Shown: one piece after another, positions 8,863 to 16,604 of the stretch
How the letters are laid out: the number at the start of each line of letters is the position of its first letter
Numbering within the stretch: the first letter of the stretch is position 1
NCBI RefSeq assembly: GCF_020905345.1
Contig: NZ_JAJJMO010000001.1
Coordinates: forward strand, 2,108,001 to 2,172,000
Source: Flavobacterium pisciphilum
Lineage (GTDB): Bacteria; Bacteroidota; Bacteroidia; Flavobacteriales; Flavobacteriaceae
Reading direction: 5' to 3'
DNA length: 64,000 nucleotides
Made by a program: the position numbers and the translations under genes
The notes under the pieces: model-generated
Seen by the model: only the letters and a program-made list of their open reading frames with translations
The model's database searches: none
What the model was told of the DNA's origin: nothing

Positions 8863-9759
8863 ATGATAAAAAATAACGTATTAAAAGGAGTTTTTCTAGT
8901 AGCATTTGGCGCAACAAGTTATGGCATGTTAGCCACTTTTGTAAAAATGGCGTATGACGAAGGATTCACTACAGCAGAAGTAACCACATCTCAATTCATA
9001 TTAGGAATAATTGGAATCCTAATCATTAACGCTTTTCAAAAAGCAAAACACAAAAATGAAGTTGTAAATGCAACTCCAAAAAACATTGCTCAATTAATGA
9101 CAGCTGGAACTTCACTAGGAATGACGAGCTTATTCTATTATTTAGCAGTAAAATACATTCCAGTTTCTATCGGAATTGTATTATTGATGCAAACGGTATG
9201 GATGGGTGTTTTACTAGAAATGATTCTAGAAAAAAAATTACCTTCTAAACAAAAGGTAGTTGCTGTAATAATTGTTTTAGCAGGAACTGTTTTAGCAACT
9301 AATATTACTCAAAACGAAATCCAATTAGATTGGCGTGGTCTTGCATGGGGATGTTTAGCCGCTGCATCATTTACCACTACGATGTTTACCGCAAACCGAG
9401 TTGCTACCGAAATTTCATCGGCACAACGAAGCTTATACATGCTTTTAGGTGGGGCTGTTATTGTATTTTCATTTGCAATAGCAACACAAACAACTCCATT
9501 TAACTTTACTATTTTTGCAAAATGGGGAATTATCCTTGCTCTTTTTGGTACAATTATTCCTCCAATGCTTATGAATATAGGTTTCCCACTTACAGGAATT
9601 GGACTAGGTAGTATTGTTTCGGCTTTAGAATTGCCTGTATCTGTAATGATGGCCTATGTATTGCTAAATGAAAAAGTAATATTTCTTCAATGGGTTGGAA
9701 TAATTTTAATCATACTTGCGATTATTATTATGAACTTAAATTTTCAAAAGCAAAAATAA
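8863..9759 (+). CDS. EamA/DMT family transporter
   Basis: Very hydrophobic protein of 298 residues with about ten predicted membrane helices in two repeats (about 7-145 and 155-294). This is the two-EamA layout of the drug/metabolite transporter superfamily. Each repeat ends in the usual pattern: a conserved Glu in the VLLEMILEKKLPSK stretch and in the AYVLLNEKVIFLQW stretch. The family exports amino acids, metabolites or drugs across the inner membrane. The substrate cannot be read from the sequence. It appears to be a single-gene unit. Confidence 0.85.
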   Translation: MIKNNVLKGVFLVAFGATSYGMLATFVKMAYDEGFTTAEVTTSQFILGIIGILIINAFQKAKHKNEVVNATPKNIAQLMTAGTSLGMTSLFYYLAVKYIPVSIGIVLLMQTVWMGVLLEMILEKKLPSKQKVVAVIIVLAGTVLATNITQNEIQLDWRGLAWGCLAAASFTTTMFTANRVATEISSAQRSLYMLLGGAVIVFSFAIATQTTPFNFTIFAKWGIILALFGTIIPPMLMNIGFPLTGIGLGSIVSALELPVSVMMAYVLLNEKVIFLQWVGIILIILAIIIMNLNFQKQK

Positions 9760-9843
9760 GCAATCGATAATACTTGTTAAAAATAATTAAGATATTGTAT
9801 TAAATTCCTAATTATTTCATAAATTCGTAATAAATAACTATTT

Positions 9844-10200
9844 ATGAATTTACCTTGGCACCTATATCTAATGGCTTCGCTGTATATTATTGCTGGGATA
9901 AATCATTTTAGAAACCCTAGAATGTATCTAAAGATCATTCCTTCTTATTTTTCAAATCCAAAATTATTAAATATTTTAAGCGGTGTAGCTGAGATTATAC
10001 TAGGATCACTCCTATTAGTCTCAGCTACATCTCATTTTGCAGCATGGGGGATTATAGCGTTATTAGCTGCTGTTTTCCCAACACATCTATATATGTATCA
10101 AAATGAAAAAGCTAGTTTTGGTTTGCCTCGATGGGTTCTATTATTACGCATGCCTTTTCAGTTAGTTTTGATTTTTTGGGCTTATCAATATACTTTTTAA
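9844..10200 (+). CDS. DoxX-like small integral membrane protein
   Basis: Protein of 118 residues with four predicted membrane helices and the N-terminal pattern AGINHFRNPRMYLKIIP. This is characteristic of DoxX/MauE-type membrane proteins common in Bacteroidota. Their role is poorly defined; relatives have been tied to redox or quinone-linked processes. It lies 18 bases before aqpZ, so co-transcription with aqpZ and the GlsB-like gene is likely. Confidence 0.7.
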   Translation: MNLPWHLYLMASLYIIAGINHFRNPRMYLKIIPSYFSNPKLLNILSGVAEIILGSLLLVSATSHFAAWGIIALLAAVFPTHLYMYQNEKASFGLPRWVLLLRMPFQLVLIFWAYQYTF

Positions 10201-10218
10201 CATTTAAAAACTTTTATT

Positions 10219-10926
10219 ATGAAAAAACTTTTTGCAGAATTTTTCGGAACATTCTGGCTTGTATTCGGAGGTTGCGGAAGCGCTATTTTCGCAGCTGGAA
10301 TTCCAGATCTAGGAATTGGATTTGCTGGAGTTGCTCTAGCTTTTGGATTAACCGTTTTAACAATGGCTTATGCTGTAGGACATATTTCTGGTGGTCATTT
10401 TAATCCAGCAGTATCTTTTGGACTTTGGGCTGGCGGAAGATTCCCCGTAAAAGACTTAGTACCATACATTATTGCACAATGTGTTGGAGCAATTGCTGCA
10501 GCAGGAACATTATATACAATTGCAGCTGGTAAAGCTGGTTTTATGATCGACAATACCAAAGCTGGAGCATTTGCATCAAATGGTTTTGGGGCTTTTTCGC
10601 CAGAAGGATATTCTTTGCAGTCTGCATTTATTGCTGAGTTTGTACTAACTTTATTTTTCTTATTAATCATTCTTGGTGCTACAGATAAATTTGCAAATGG
10701 AAAATTTGCAGGAGTTGCGATTGGTCTAGGACTAACATTAATACACTTAATAAGTATTCCAATCACAAATACATCTGTGAACCCAGCTAGATCTTTATCA
10801 CAAGCAATATTTGTTGGTGGTGAGCCATTATCTCAAGTTTGGTTGTTTTGGGTTGCCCCAATCTTAGGAGCAGTTGTAGCAGGGATCATATATAAAACAT
10901 TGCTACAAAACCATGACGCTGCATAA
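10219..10926 (+). CDS. aqpZ: Aquaporin Z
   Basis: Water channel of 235 residues with six membrane helices and the two NPA half-helices: NPA at 62-64 ([11 protein letters not shown]) and 188-190 (TSVNPARS). The selectivity filter can be read by position as Phe42, His176, Thr185 and Arg191. This is the water-specific set of AqpZ, not the Gly/Trp-type filter of glycerol facilitators. The sequence runs nearly collinear with E. coli AqpZ as I recall it (for example [14 protein letters not shown]). It moves water across the inner membrane during osmotic change. It sits between the DoxX-like and GlsB-like membrane protein genes. Confidence 0.95.
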   Translation: MKKLFAEFFGTFWLVFGGCGSAIFAAGIPDLGIGFAGVALAFGLTVLTMAYAVGHISGGHFNPAVSFGLWAGGRFPVKDLVPYIIAQCVGAIAAAGTLYTIAAGKAGFMIDNTKAGAFASNGFGAFSPEGYSLQSAFIAEFVLTLFFLLIILGATDKFANGKFAGVAIGLGLTLIHLISIPITNTSVNPARSLSQAIFVGGEPLSQVWLFWVAPILGAVVAGIIYKTLLQNHDAA

Positions 10927-10969
10927 TTATTTTTTTAAATCGATTATTAATCCCTTAAACTTTTAAAAT

Positions 10970-11212
10970 ATGGAATTTTTATATTTCTTACTTATTGGAG
11001 CAATTTCTGGTTGGCTAGCAGGTCAAATATGGAAAGGATCAGGTTTTGGAATCCTAGGCAATATTGTCGTTGGAATAATTGGCGGTCTTATTGGAGGCTG
11101 GATTGCAGGAAGACTAGGCATCGGTGGAGGCGGTTTGCTTTGGCAAATTATTATTGCTGTTGGCGGCGCTTGGGTCTTATTATTTATTATTAGTTTAATA
11201 AAAAAAGCATAA
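10970..11212 (+). CDS. GlsB/YeaQ/YmgE family membrane protein
   Basis: Protein of 80 residues, almost entirely hydrophobic and glycine-rich, with three predicted membrane helices. The GAISGWLAGQIWKGSGFGILGN start and the GGLIGGW stretch identify the GlsB/YeaQ/YmgE ('transglycosylase-associated') family. The name is historical and no enzyme activity is established; several members are stress-induced. It follows aqpZ by 43 bases and is closed by a strong terminator, so it is probably the last gene of a small membrane-protein operon. Confidence 0.85.
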   Translation: MEFLYFLLIGAISGWLAGQIWKGSGFGILGNIVVGIIGGLIGGWIAGRLGIGGGGLLWQIIIAVGGAWVLLFIISLIKKA

Positions 11213-11275
11213 TTACCCTCCTATTTACTTGTTGCAATAACAAAATAGTAAACAAGTAATACCATTTTATATTTT

Positions 11276-11322
11276 AAAGAGAAGAAAAGAAGTTTCACCA
11301 CTTATTTCTTCTCTTTTTTCTT
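11276..11322 (+). terminator. Rho-independent terminator after the GlsB-like gene
   Basis: A perfect 12-bp stem AAAGAGAAGAAA/TTTCTTCTCTTT (11276-11287 with 11305-11316) and a 17-base loop, followed by further T. Just upstream, a second 9-bp inverted repeat (TTACTTGTT 11225-11233 / AACAAGTAA 11251-11259) has no T tract. Confidence 0.75.
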
Positions 11323-11445
11323 TAATACCAGTACAAAATGTAATTCTTAAAAATGAGTTTGATTACAGCATTGGAGATAAAAAAAATAAGTACATTTTTA
11401 ATTTCATATTAACAAAATCATTAATTTTGAGTAAAGACTTTAGTA

Positions 11446-12273
11446 ATGGATGAAATTATTTCTTATTTCAGTACTATCCCTCCTTCACACAGAAGTTTAA
11501 TTCTCGTTAGCGGAATAACCTTCTTTTGGCTCATAGAAAACACTTTCCCACTTTTTAAATTCAACTATAAAAAATGGAATCATGCTGGAATCAATTTCTT
11601 CTTGACATTAACCACAATTATCATCAATTTCGTTTTGGCTTTTATACTACTCAGAACTGCCAATTGGACCATTAAAAATAATTTTGGCGTTTTACAATGG
11701 TTGCCAGAAATCCCATTATGGATCTACACAATTACCGGACTGTTATTATTAGATTTAATAGGAGCTTATCTCGCTCATTTCACCCAGCATAAGATTAAAT
11801 TCTTATGGCGTTTTCATTTGATTCATCACACTGACACTTGGGTCGACACTACAAGTGGAAATCGTCACCATCCAGGAGAAAGCATCATTCGGTTTATTTT
11901 CACAACTTTAGGCGTATTAATTGTAGGGAGTCCGATGTGGATGGTTTTTCTATACCAAACACTATCTGTTGTATCTACTCAATTTACCCATGCGAATATT
12001 TCTTTACCCGATAAAGTAGACTCTTTTCTAAGTTATTTTATCGTTTCTCCAAATATGCACAAAATACATCATCATTATGTATTACCCTATACTGATAGCA
12101 ATTACGGAAATATATTTTCTATTTGGGACCGTCTTTTCGGAACATTTACAACCCTCCCAAAAGAGAAGATTATCTATGGAGTTGACACTCATATGAACCC
12201 TGAAGAACACAATAATTTGAAAAATCTATTACAAATTCCGTTTCAAAAACAACGTTCGCTAAAAAACGATTAA
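11446..12273 (+). CDS. Sterol desaturase/fatty acid hydroxylase family membrane protein
   Basis: Protein of 275 residues with several membrane helices and the histidine clusters of the di-iron fatty acid hydroxylase superfamily. These are H111-x3-H115, H124-x2-H127-H128 (HLIHHTD), H141-H142, H182, and H205-x2-H208-H209 (HKIHHHY). The histidines hold two iron atoms that use O2 to hydroxylate or desaturate a lipid chain at the membrane. The substrate is unknown; in Bacteroidota candidates include fatty acids, ornithine lipids, sphingolipids and carotenoids. It is flanked by spacers and looks monocistronic. Confidence 0.85.
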   Translation: MDEIISYFSTIPPSHRSLILVSGITFFWLIENTFPLFKFNYKKWNHAGINFFLTLTTIIINFVLAFILLRTANWTIKNNFGVLQWLPEIPLWIYTITGLLLLDLIGAYLAHFTQHKIKFLWRFHLIHHTDTWVDTTSGNRHHPGESIIRFIFTTLGVLIVGSPMWMVFLYQTLSVVSTQFTHANISLPDKVDSFLSYFIVSPNMHKIHHHYVLPYTDSNYGNIFSIWDRLFGTFTTLPKEKIIYGVDTHMNPEEHNNLKNLLQIPFQKQRSLKND

Positions 12274-12395
12274 AATCCACAAAAAAAATCAACCATAAGC
12301 GATGAAGTAATTATTTTTTTCATTAATATTGATATCTAAATTGAAAATCAATCTATTATTAATCATTAACCCCTATTTGAATTAATTTTCACGTG

Positions 12396-12674
12396 ATGAA
12401 AAAGAGTAACCGTAAAGAATTGAACTGGGAACAAACAGAAAAACTTGTTACATTAGCCCTAGAAGAAAAGAATCCTTTTGAAATTATCAAAAAAGAATTT
12501 GGATTGGCTGAAAAAGAGGTTTTAGAAATAATGAAAAAGAAAATGCCCGCAGAGAAATTTGAAATGTGGAAAAAGAAAGCTATTGCTAACAAACCTAAAC
12601 CAAAGCCCGTTAAAATAGATGATTTTGATGAAGATTTGGATGGTAAATATTACATAAAGAACAAATTGGACTAA
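12396..12674 (+). CDS. DUF2805 (TIGR03643-type) protein
   Basis: Protein of 92 residues. The segment ELNWEQTEKLVTLALEEKNP, then FEIIKKEFGLAEKEVLEIMKK, then a conserved Met-x-Trp-x-Lys pattern (FEMWKKKA) matches the DUF2805/TIGR03643 family. The helical layout resembles a small helix-turn-helix fold, but no function is known. The lysine-rich link KPKPKPVK and an acidic tail follow. A GTG directly precedes the ATG; I prefer the ATG at 12396. A clean terminator follows four bases past the stop. Confidence 0.75.
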   Translation: MKKSNRKELNWEQTEKLVTLALEEKNPFEIIKKEFGLAEKEVLEIMKKKMPAEKFEMWKKKAIANKPKPKPVKIDDFDEDLDGKYYIKNKLD

Positions 12675-12678
12675 CCAT

Positions 12679-12708
12679 AAAACTCCTGACAAACAGGAGT
12701 TTTTTTTT
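12679..12708 (+). terminator. Rho-independent terminator after the DUF2805 gene
   Basis: Stem AACTCCTG/CAGGAGTT with a five-base loop, followed by eight T, directly after the stop codon. Confidence 0.85.
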
Positions 12709-12789
12709 ACACATATAAATAAAACTAGACCGTTTTTTGTAACTTTTTTCAGTCTATAAAGACCTATAGTAAAAATAAACTCATAAGTA

Positions 12790-14652
12790 ATGAAAAAAAT
12801 AATAGTCACATTAGCATTAGTAGCTGCACTTATAGGCTGTAAAACAGCTAGTTCAACTAGCAGTATACCTACAAAACAAGAAGTTGGAGTTAACATCAAC
12901 CTTACCGATGTAAAAAACGACAAAGTCCTCGTTACAGTTACAGCACCAAAAATCACTACAGATGAAGTAACTTACAGCATCCCTAAAACAGTTCCCGGAA
13001 CATATTCGGAGGACAATTACGGTAGGTTCATTGAGGATTTAAAAGCTTACGATTCAAAAGGAGCTCTACTTACAGTAAATAAAACTGACGAGAATACTTG
13101 GTCAATTACTAATGCAAAGGCATTAAAAACAATTACCTATTTAGTTAACGATACTTTTGATACTGAAAAAGGAACAGGTTTTGGCAATGATGATGTTTTT
13201 TCTCCAGCAGGTACCAATATCGACGCTGATGTTAATTTCATGATAAATACACATGGTTTTGTTGGTTATTTCCAAGACAAACTAGACGTTCCATATAAAG
13301 TTACTATTGCTCATCCAACAACACTTTGGGGAGCGACTTCAATGACTGATGAAGACGCTAGCAACACTAGTGATGTTTTTACAACATCACACTATGCTCT
13401 TCTGGTAGAAAATCCAATTATGTATTCTAAACCTGACTACACCTCTTTTGATGTAAATGGAATGGAAATACAAATAGCTGTTTATTCTCCAACAGGAAAA
13501 TTTACTGCCGAGAGTATCACTCCAGAGATGAAAACAATAATGACAGCTCAGAAAAACTTTTTAGGAAAAATAAATTCAACTAAAAAATATACTGTTTTAT
13601 TGTATTTATCAACGATGAAACCAGATGACGCACATGGATTTGGAGCATTAGAACATCCTACTGTAACAACTGTTGTTTTACCTGAAATGATGCCTAAGGA
13701 TGAATTAATAAAATCAATGAAAGACGTAGTTTCACATGAATTCTTTCATATTGTAACTCCTCTAACCATTCACTCAAAAGAAATTCAATATTTTGATTAT
13801 AATGCGCCAAAGATGTCTGAACATTTATGGATGTATGAAGGTGTTACCGAATATTTTGCAAATCTTTTTCAAATCAACCAAGGTTTAATTGACGAAACTG
13901 AATTTTACACTCGCATTGCAGAGAAAGTTGAACATGCAAAAGCAATGAACGACACCATGTCATTTACTAAAATGAGTGCCAACGTGTTAAAACAACCTTA
14001 CAAGGATCAGTACTTAAATGTTTATGAAAAAGGAGCGCTTATTGGTATGTGTATCGACATTATTATTAGAGAAAAAAGCAATGGTCAAAGAGGAATTTTA
14101 GACCTAATGCATAAATTATCTGATGAATACGGTATCACAAAGCCATTTAATGACAGTGAGCTTTTTGCCAAAATCACTCAATTAACATATCCTGAAGTTG
14201 GAGCATTTCTAGACACTTACGTCGCAGGAACAACACCAATACCTTATGACACTTACTTAGCCAAAGTTGGCGTAACTAAAGCTGTAGAAAAAGTTCCTGG
14301 AACAATTTTCTTAAAAGGACAGGTTCCATACATCACTATAAATCCTGAGACTAAAGAAATCATGGTTATACCAGAAATTGAATTAAATCCTTTTTTCAAA
14401 GCTCTTGATCTAAGAGGAGGTGACTACATTTTGTCTATTAACGAAAAGCCATATTCATTAGTAAACATATACGATATGATTACCGAAAGTCAATCATGGA
14501 AAGAAAATGACCCGATAACAGTTAAGATAAAACGCAATGGCAAGGATTTAACTTTAAAGGGAGTAGTTAAATTTCCTTACGAAGAAAAAAACACTTTTAA
14601 AGCAACCGACAACTCCAAACAAGCCCTTAGAAATGCTTGGTTAAAAGGATAA
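12790..14652 (+). CDS. M61 family metallopeptidase lipoprotein (glycyl aminopeptidase-like, with PDZ)
   Basis: Protein of 620 residues with a lipoprotein signal (lipobox LIGC, Cys17). It has an N-terminal beta-rich domain (about 30-230), then a gluzincin catalytic domain with HEFFH at 316-320 and the third zinc ligand Glu350 in YEGVTEYFA, then a C-terminal PDZ-like domain (about 490-590). This is the layout of M61 enzymes, whose known members are glycyl aminopeptidases. Lipidation places it at a membrane facing the periplasm or cell surface. It is followed by its own terminator. Confidence 0.85.
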   Translation: MKKIIVTLALVAALIGCKTASSTSSIPTKQEVGVNINLTDVKNDKVLVTVTAPKITTDEVTYSIPKTVPGTYSEDNYGRFIEDLKAYDSKGALLTVNKTDENTWSITNAKALKTITYLVNDTFDTEKGTGFGNDDVFSPAGTNIDADVNFMINTHGFVGYFQDKLDVPYKVTIAHPTTLWGATSMTDEDASNTSDVFTTSHYALLVENPIMYSKPDYTSFDVNGMEIQIAVYSPTGKFTAESITPEMKTIMTAQKNFLGKINSTKKYTVLLYLSTMKPDDAHGFGALEHPTVTTVVLPEMMPKDELIKSMKDVVSHEFFHIVTPLTIHSKEIQYFDYNAPKMSEHLWMYEGVTEYFANLFQINQGLIDETEFYTRIAEKVEHAKAMNDTMSFTKMSANVLKQPYKDQYLNVYEKGALIGMCIDIIIREKSNGQRGILDLMHKLSDEYGITKPFNDSELFAKITQLTYPEVGAFLDTYVAGTTPIPYDTYLAKVGVTKAVEKVPGTIFLKGQVPYITINPETKEIMVIPEIELNPFFKALDLRGGDYILSINEKPYSLVNIYDMITESQSWKENDPITVKIKRNGKDLTLKGVVKFPYEEKNTFKATDNSKQALRNAWLKG

Positions 14653-14670
14653 TAAGAAATAAAAACAAGA

Positions 14671-14706
14671 AAATCCCAATTTAGAAATAGATTGGGATTT
14701 TTTTAT
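14671..14706 (+). terminator. Rho-independent terminator after the M61 peptidase
   Basis: Stem AAATCCCAAT/ATTGGGATTT with a ten-base loop and a T run, about 20 bases past the stop. Confidence 0.85.
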
Positions 14707-14773
14707 AAATTAAAAGTTTAGCAATGTTTTTTTTAAAACTATTTTCTTTATTTTGCACCAAAATCTATAAACA

Positions 14774-15484
14774 ATGAAAAAAACTATTCTTGCATTCGTT
14801 ACCCTTGTTCTTTTAGCTTCATGCAGCAAAAACGAATCAAAAACCAATTTGCATATTACAGGAAATATTAAAGGATTAAAAAACGGAATCCTATACATAC
14901 AAAGAGTTGTCGATACATCACTAGTTGCAATTGACAGCATTAAAATCGATGGTAATTCTGCTTTCGAAACTAACATCGAATTAAAATCACCAGAAATGCT
15001 TTACCTATCTCTAGATCGAGGAGTAAGTAATTCATTAGATAACAACATATTATTTTTTGCTGAACCAGGTAACATCAACATAGACACAAATTTAGATACT
15101 TATCTTGCTAGTGCTAAAATTACTGGATCAAAAAATCAAGAATTATACGAAGATTACCGAAAAATAAACTCTCGTTTTAATGATTCAAATCTTGATCTTG
15201 TTGCATTAAGATTTAAAGCAATAAAAGACAATAACCAAAAAACATTAGACAGTATAAACGAAAAACAAGAGTCTAATATCAAACGAAAATACCTATACGC
15301 TACAAACTTTGCCATTAACCACAAAGATTACGAAATAGCACCTTATATCGCCTTATCTGAGATATATGACATCAACATTAAATACTTGGACACAATTCAG
15401 AAATCAATGACTCCAAAAGTAGCCCAATCTCTTTATGGTAAAAAACTGACTGAGTATGTTACTAAAATGAAAAAGCAACAATAA
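14774..15484 (+). CDS. DUF4369 domain lipoprotein
   Basis: Protein of 236 residues starting MKKTILAFVTLVLLASCS, a lipoprotein signal with Cys17. The next 100 residues (HITGNIKGLKNGILYIQR, IDSIKIDG, FFAEPGNINI) match the DUF4369 domain. In Bacteroidota that domain often precedes a thioredoxin-like AhpC/TSA domain. Here no CxxC or thioredoxin fold follows; the rest is charged and helical. It is thus a thioredoxin-less form whose role is unknown. It lies between two terminators, so it is a single-gene unit. Confidence 0.78.
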   Translation: MKKTILAFVTLVLLASCSKNESKTNLHITGNIKGLKNGILYIQRVVDTSLVAIDSIKIDGNSAFETNIELKSPEMLYLSLDRGVSNSLDNNILFFAEPGNINIDTNLDTYLASAKITGSKNQELYEDYRKINSRFNDSNLDLVALRFKAIKDNNQKTLDSINEKQESNIKRKYLYATNFAINHKDYEIAPYIALSEIYDINIKYLDTIQKSMTPKVAQSLYGKKLTEYVTKMKKQQ

Positions 15485-15511
15485 ACATACCCACACTATT
15501 ACAATTATATT

Positions 15512-15546
15512 AATCCTGTTTTTATTAAAACAGGATTTTTTTTTGC
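15512..15546 (+). terminator. Rho-independent terminator after the DUF4369 gene
   Basis: Stem AATCCTGTTTT/AAAACAGGATT followed by eight or more T, about 27 bases past the stop. Confidence 0.85.
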
Positions 15547-15910
15547 TTTTCAAATTGGACTCTACAAACGATACAGCTTAAAAAGACATTTTAAGAAATG
15601 CATGAAATCAAAAACATCACCACATTTCGATTTACCAATAAAAATTAAAGCTTAAACAGTACCACATATCCTACCGACGCATTCTCTACTTATTTAATCA
15701 ACAAAACAAGCGCATCCAATAGTTTTTCCTCCATATCCTAAATAAAAGCTTTTAAGGCTTATTTTAGAACTACAAGAAACCCAAATTCATCTTGGTATAG
15801 ATTAGCTCTCAATTTCTCATATAAATGCACAATTTTAGATCTTGAGCTCAATCACGTCAGCTGAACAAAAAAACAGAAGATAATAATAACGACTAATTGA
15901 GTATAGCACA
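15547..15910. other. Non-coding spacer before the tRNA-Thr pair
   Basis: About 360 bases without a credible gene. Short ATG frames end within 20 codons. No repeat, tRNA or recognisable gene remnant was found here on either strand. Confidence 0.5.
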
Positions 15911-15944
15911 AAAAAAAACCATCATATTTCTATGATGGTTTTAA
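15911..15944 (-). terminator. Terminator of tRNA-Thr copy 1
   Basis: Stem AAAACCATCATA/TATGATGGTTTT with a four-base loop. Read leftward it is followed by a T run. It lies just past the 3' end of the first tRNA. Confidence 0.8.
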
Positions 15945-15949
15945 CTCTG

Positions 15950-16023
15950 AGCCGGCGGAGGGACTCGAACCCACGACCTGCTGATTACAAATCAGCTGCT
16001 CTAGCCAACTGAGCTACGCTGGC
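15950..16023 (-). tRNA. tRNA-Thr (anticodon UGU), copy 1
   Basis: Cloverleaf on the minus strand, 74 nt. The D stem is GCTC/GAGC, the anticodon stem GCTGA/TCAGC with loop TTTGTAA (anticodon TGT), and the T loop TTCGAGT. G1-C72 and C2-G71, the Thr identity pairs, are present. CCA is not encoded. Position 4 (A) faces C69, and in the T stem T50 faces T64, so two stem pairs are mismatched. It decodes ACA and, by wobble, other ACN codons. It is identical to the copy 180 bases to the right. Confidence 0.93.
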
Positions 16024-16038
16024 GACTCATTACGGGTG

Positions 16039-16070
16039 CAAATATATAACTGTTTTTTTGATTTTCCAAA
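16039..16070 (-). promoter_or_regulatory. Promoter of tRNA-Thr copy 1
   Basis: On the minus strand, TTTG (16067-16070), a 20-base spacer and TATATTTG (16039-16046) form a full match to the Bacteroidota TTTG/TAnnTTTG promoter. It lies 16 bases upstream of the mature tRNA 5' end. Confidence 0.75.
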
Positions 16071-16088
16071 ACAAATTTACACTTTTTT

Positions 16089-16124
16089 TAAAATAAAAAA
16101 ACCACCCTAAAAAGGATGGTTTTA
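16089..16124 (-). terminator. Terminator of tRNA-Thr copy 2
   Basis: Stem AAACCACCCT/AGGATGGTTT with one mismatch and a T-rich leftward tail. It lies between the two tRNA units, so each tRNA seems to be its own transcript. Confidence 0.65.
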
Positions 16125-16129
16125 TGTTG

Positions 16130-16203
16130 AGCCGGCGGAGGGACTCGAACCCACGACCTGCTGATTACAAATCAGCTGCTCTAGCCAACTGAGCTACGCT
16201 GGC
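16130..16203 (-). tRNA. tRNA-Thr (anticodon UGU), copy 2
   Basis: The same 74-nt sequence as copy 1, offset by exactly 180 bases, with the same anticodon TGT and the same two stem mismatches. The identity extends upstream through the promoter -7 box. A tandem duplication of a complete promoter-tRNA unit explains the pair. Confidence 0.93.
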
Positions 16204-16218
16204 GACTCATTACGGGTG

Positions 16219-16249
16219 CAAATATAAAGCTGTTTTTCGTTTTACCAAA
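16219..16249 (-). promoter_or_regulatory. Promoter of tRNA-Thr copy 2
   Basis: TTTG (16246-16249), a 19-base spacer and TATATTTG (16219-16226) on the minus strand. This is an ideal match to the Bacteroidota consensus. Confidence 0.78.
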
Positions 16250-16281
16250 ATAAATTTGCACTTTTTTATCGTTTTTTCTGA

Positions 16282-16548
16282 CTACAATTCGTTGATTTTA
16301 GCAATCAATTGATTAGCAGTTTCTTCCAATTCAACATTAATTTGTTTGAAGTGTGCTTTTTTATTTTCTACGTTCTTTGTGTTCACTTTTGTGATCAAAG
16401 TATCAAAAGCAGCAATAGCTTCATCGATTAAAGCATTAGTTTCTGTAGTTGGTTTTCCTGTAGTAGAAATTTCAAATAAGTAAACTGCTTCAATAATATC
16501 TCCTAAAACGTAGTTGATGTCTTTCTTTAAATTCTTAACGTTTGCCAT
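16282..16548 (-). CDS. Small conserved-looking helical protein, function unknown
   Basis: Protein of 88 residues starting MANVKNLKKDINYVLGDIIE. It is predicted to be almost fully alpha-helical, with no Cys, signal peptide or membrane segment. The even hydrophobic spacing suggests a helical bundle or hairpin. I do not recognise a family. It is real by its clean start, a TACTTTTG box at 16575-16582 and its place at the end of the leftward idi-queD-bcp-manA run, 56 bases after manA. No terminator follows before the tRNA promoter region. Confidence 0.7.
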   Translation of the reverse strand: MANVKNLKKDINYVLGDIIEAVYLFEISTTGKPTTETNALIDEAIAAFDTLITKVNTKNVENKKAHFKQINVELEETANQLIAKINEL

Positions 16549-16574
16549 TTTATTTTAATTTTAATTTGCGTTTG

Positions 16575-16582
16575 CAAAAGTA
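16575..16582 (-). promoter_or_regulatory. Candidate -7 box (TACTTTTG) for the small helical protein gene
   Basis: A perfect TAnnTTTG match on the minus strand, 26 bases upstream of the ATG at 16548. The -33 region would fall in the end of manA and shows no TTTG. Confidence 0.4.
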
Positions 16583-16604
16583 CACATAATCTTTCTATTA
16601 CTTG

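Noticed and set aside
10395..10766. A 123-codon open frame antisense to aqpZ
   Set aside because: aqpZ on the other strand has every family motif; the antisense frame is a by-product of its composition.
10219..10926. Horizontal transfer of aqpZ from proteobacteria, suggested by its closeness to E. coli AqpZ
   Set aside because: AqpZ is highly conserved across bacteria, and base composition of the gene is not visibly different from its neighbours; no mobile element is near.
12522..12956. A 144-codon leftward frame spanning the DUF2805 gene end and the M61 gene start
   Set aside because: It runs through a terminator hairpin and antisense to two well-supported genes.
15950..16203. Tandem tRNA genes as phage or island attachment sites
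   Set aside because: No integrase, direct repeat beyond the duplication itself, or foreign gene cargo lies on either side.
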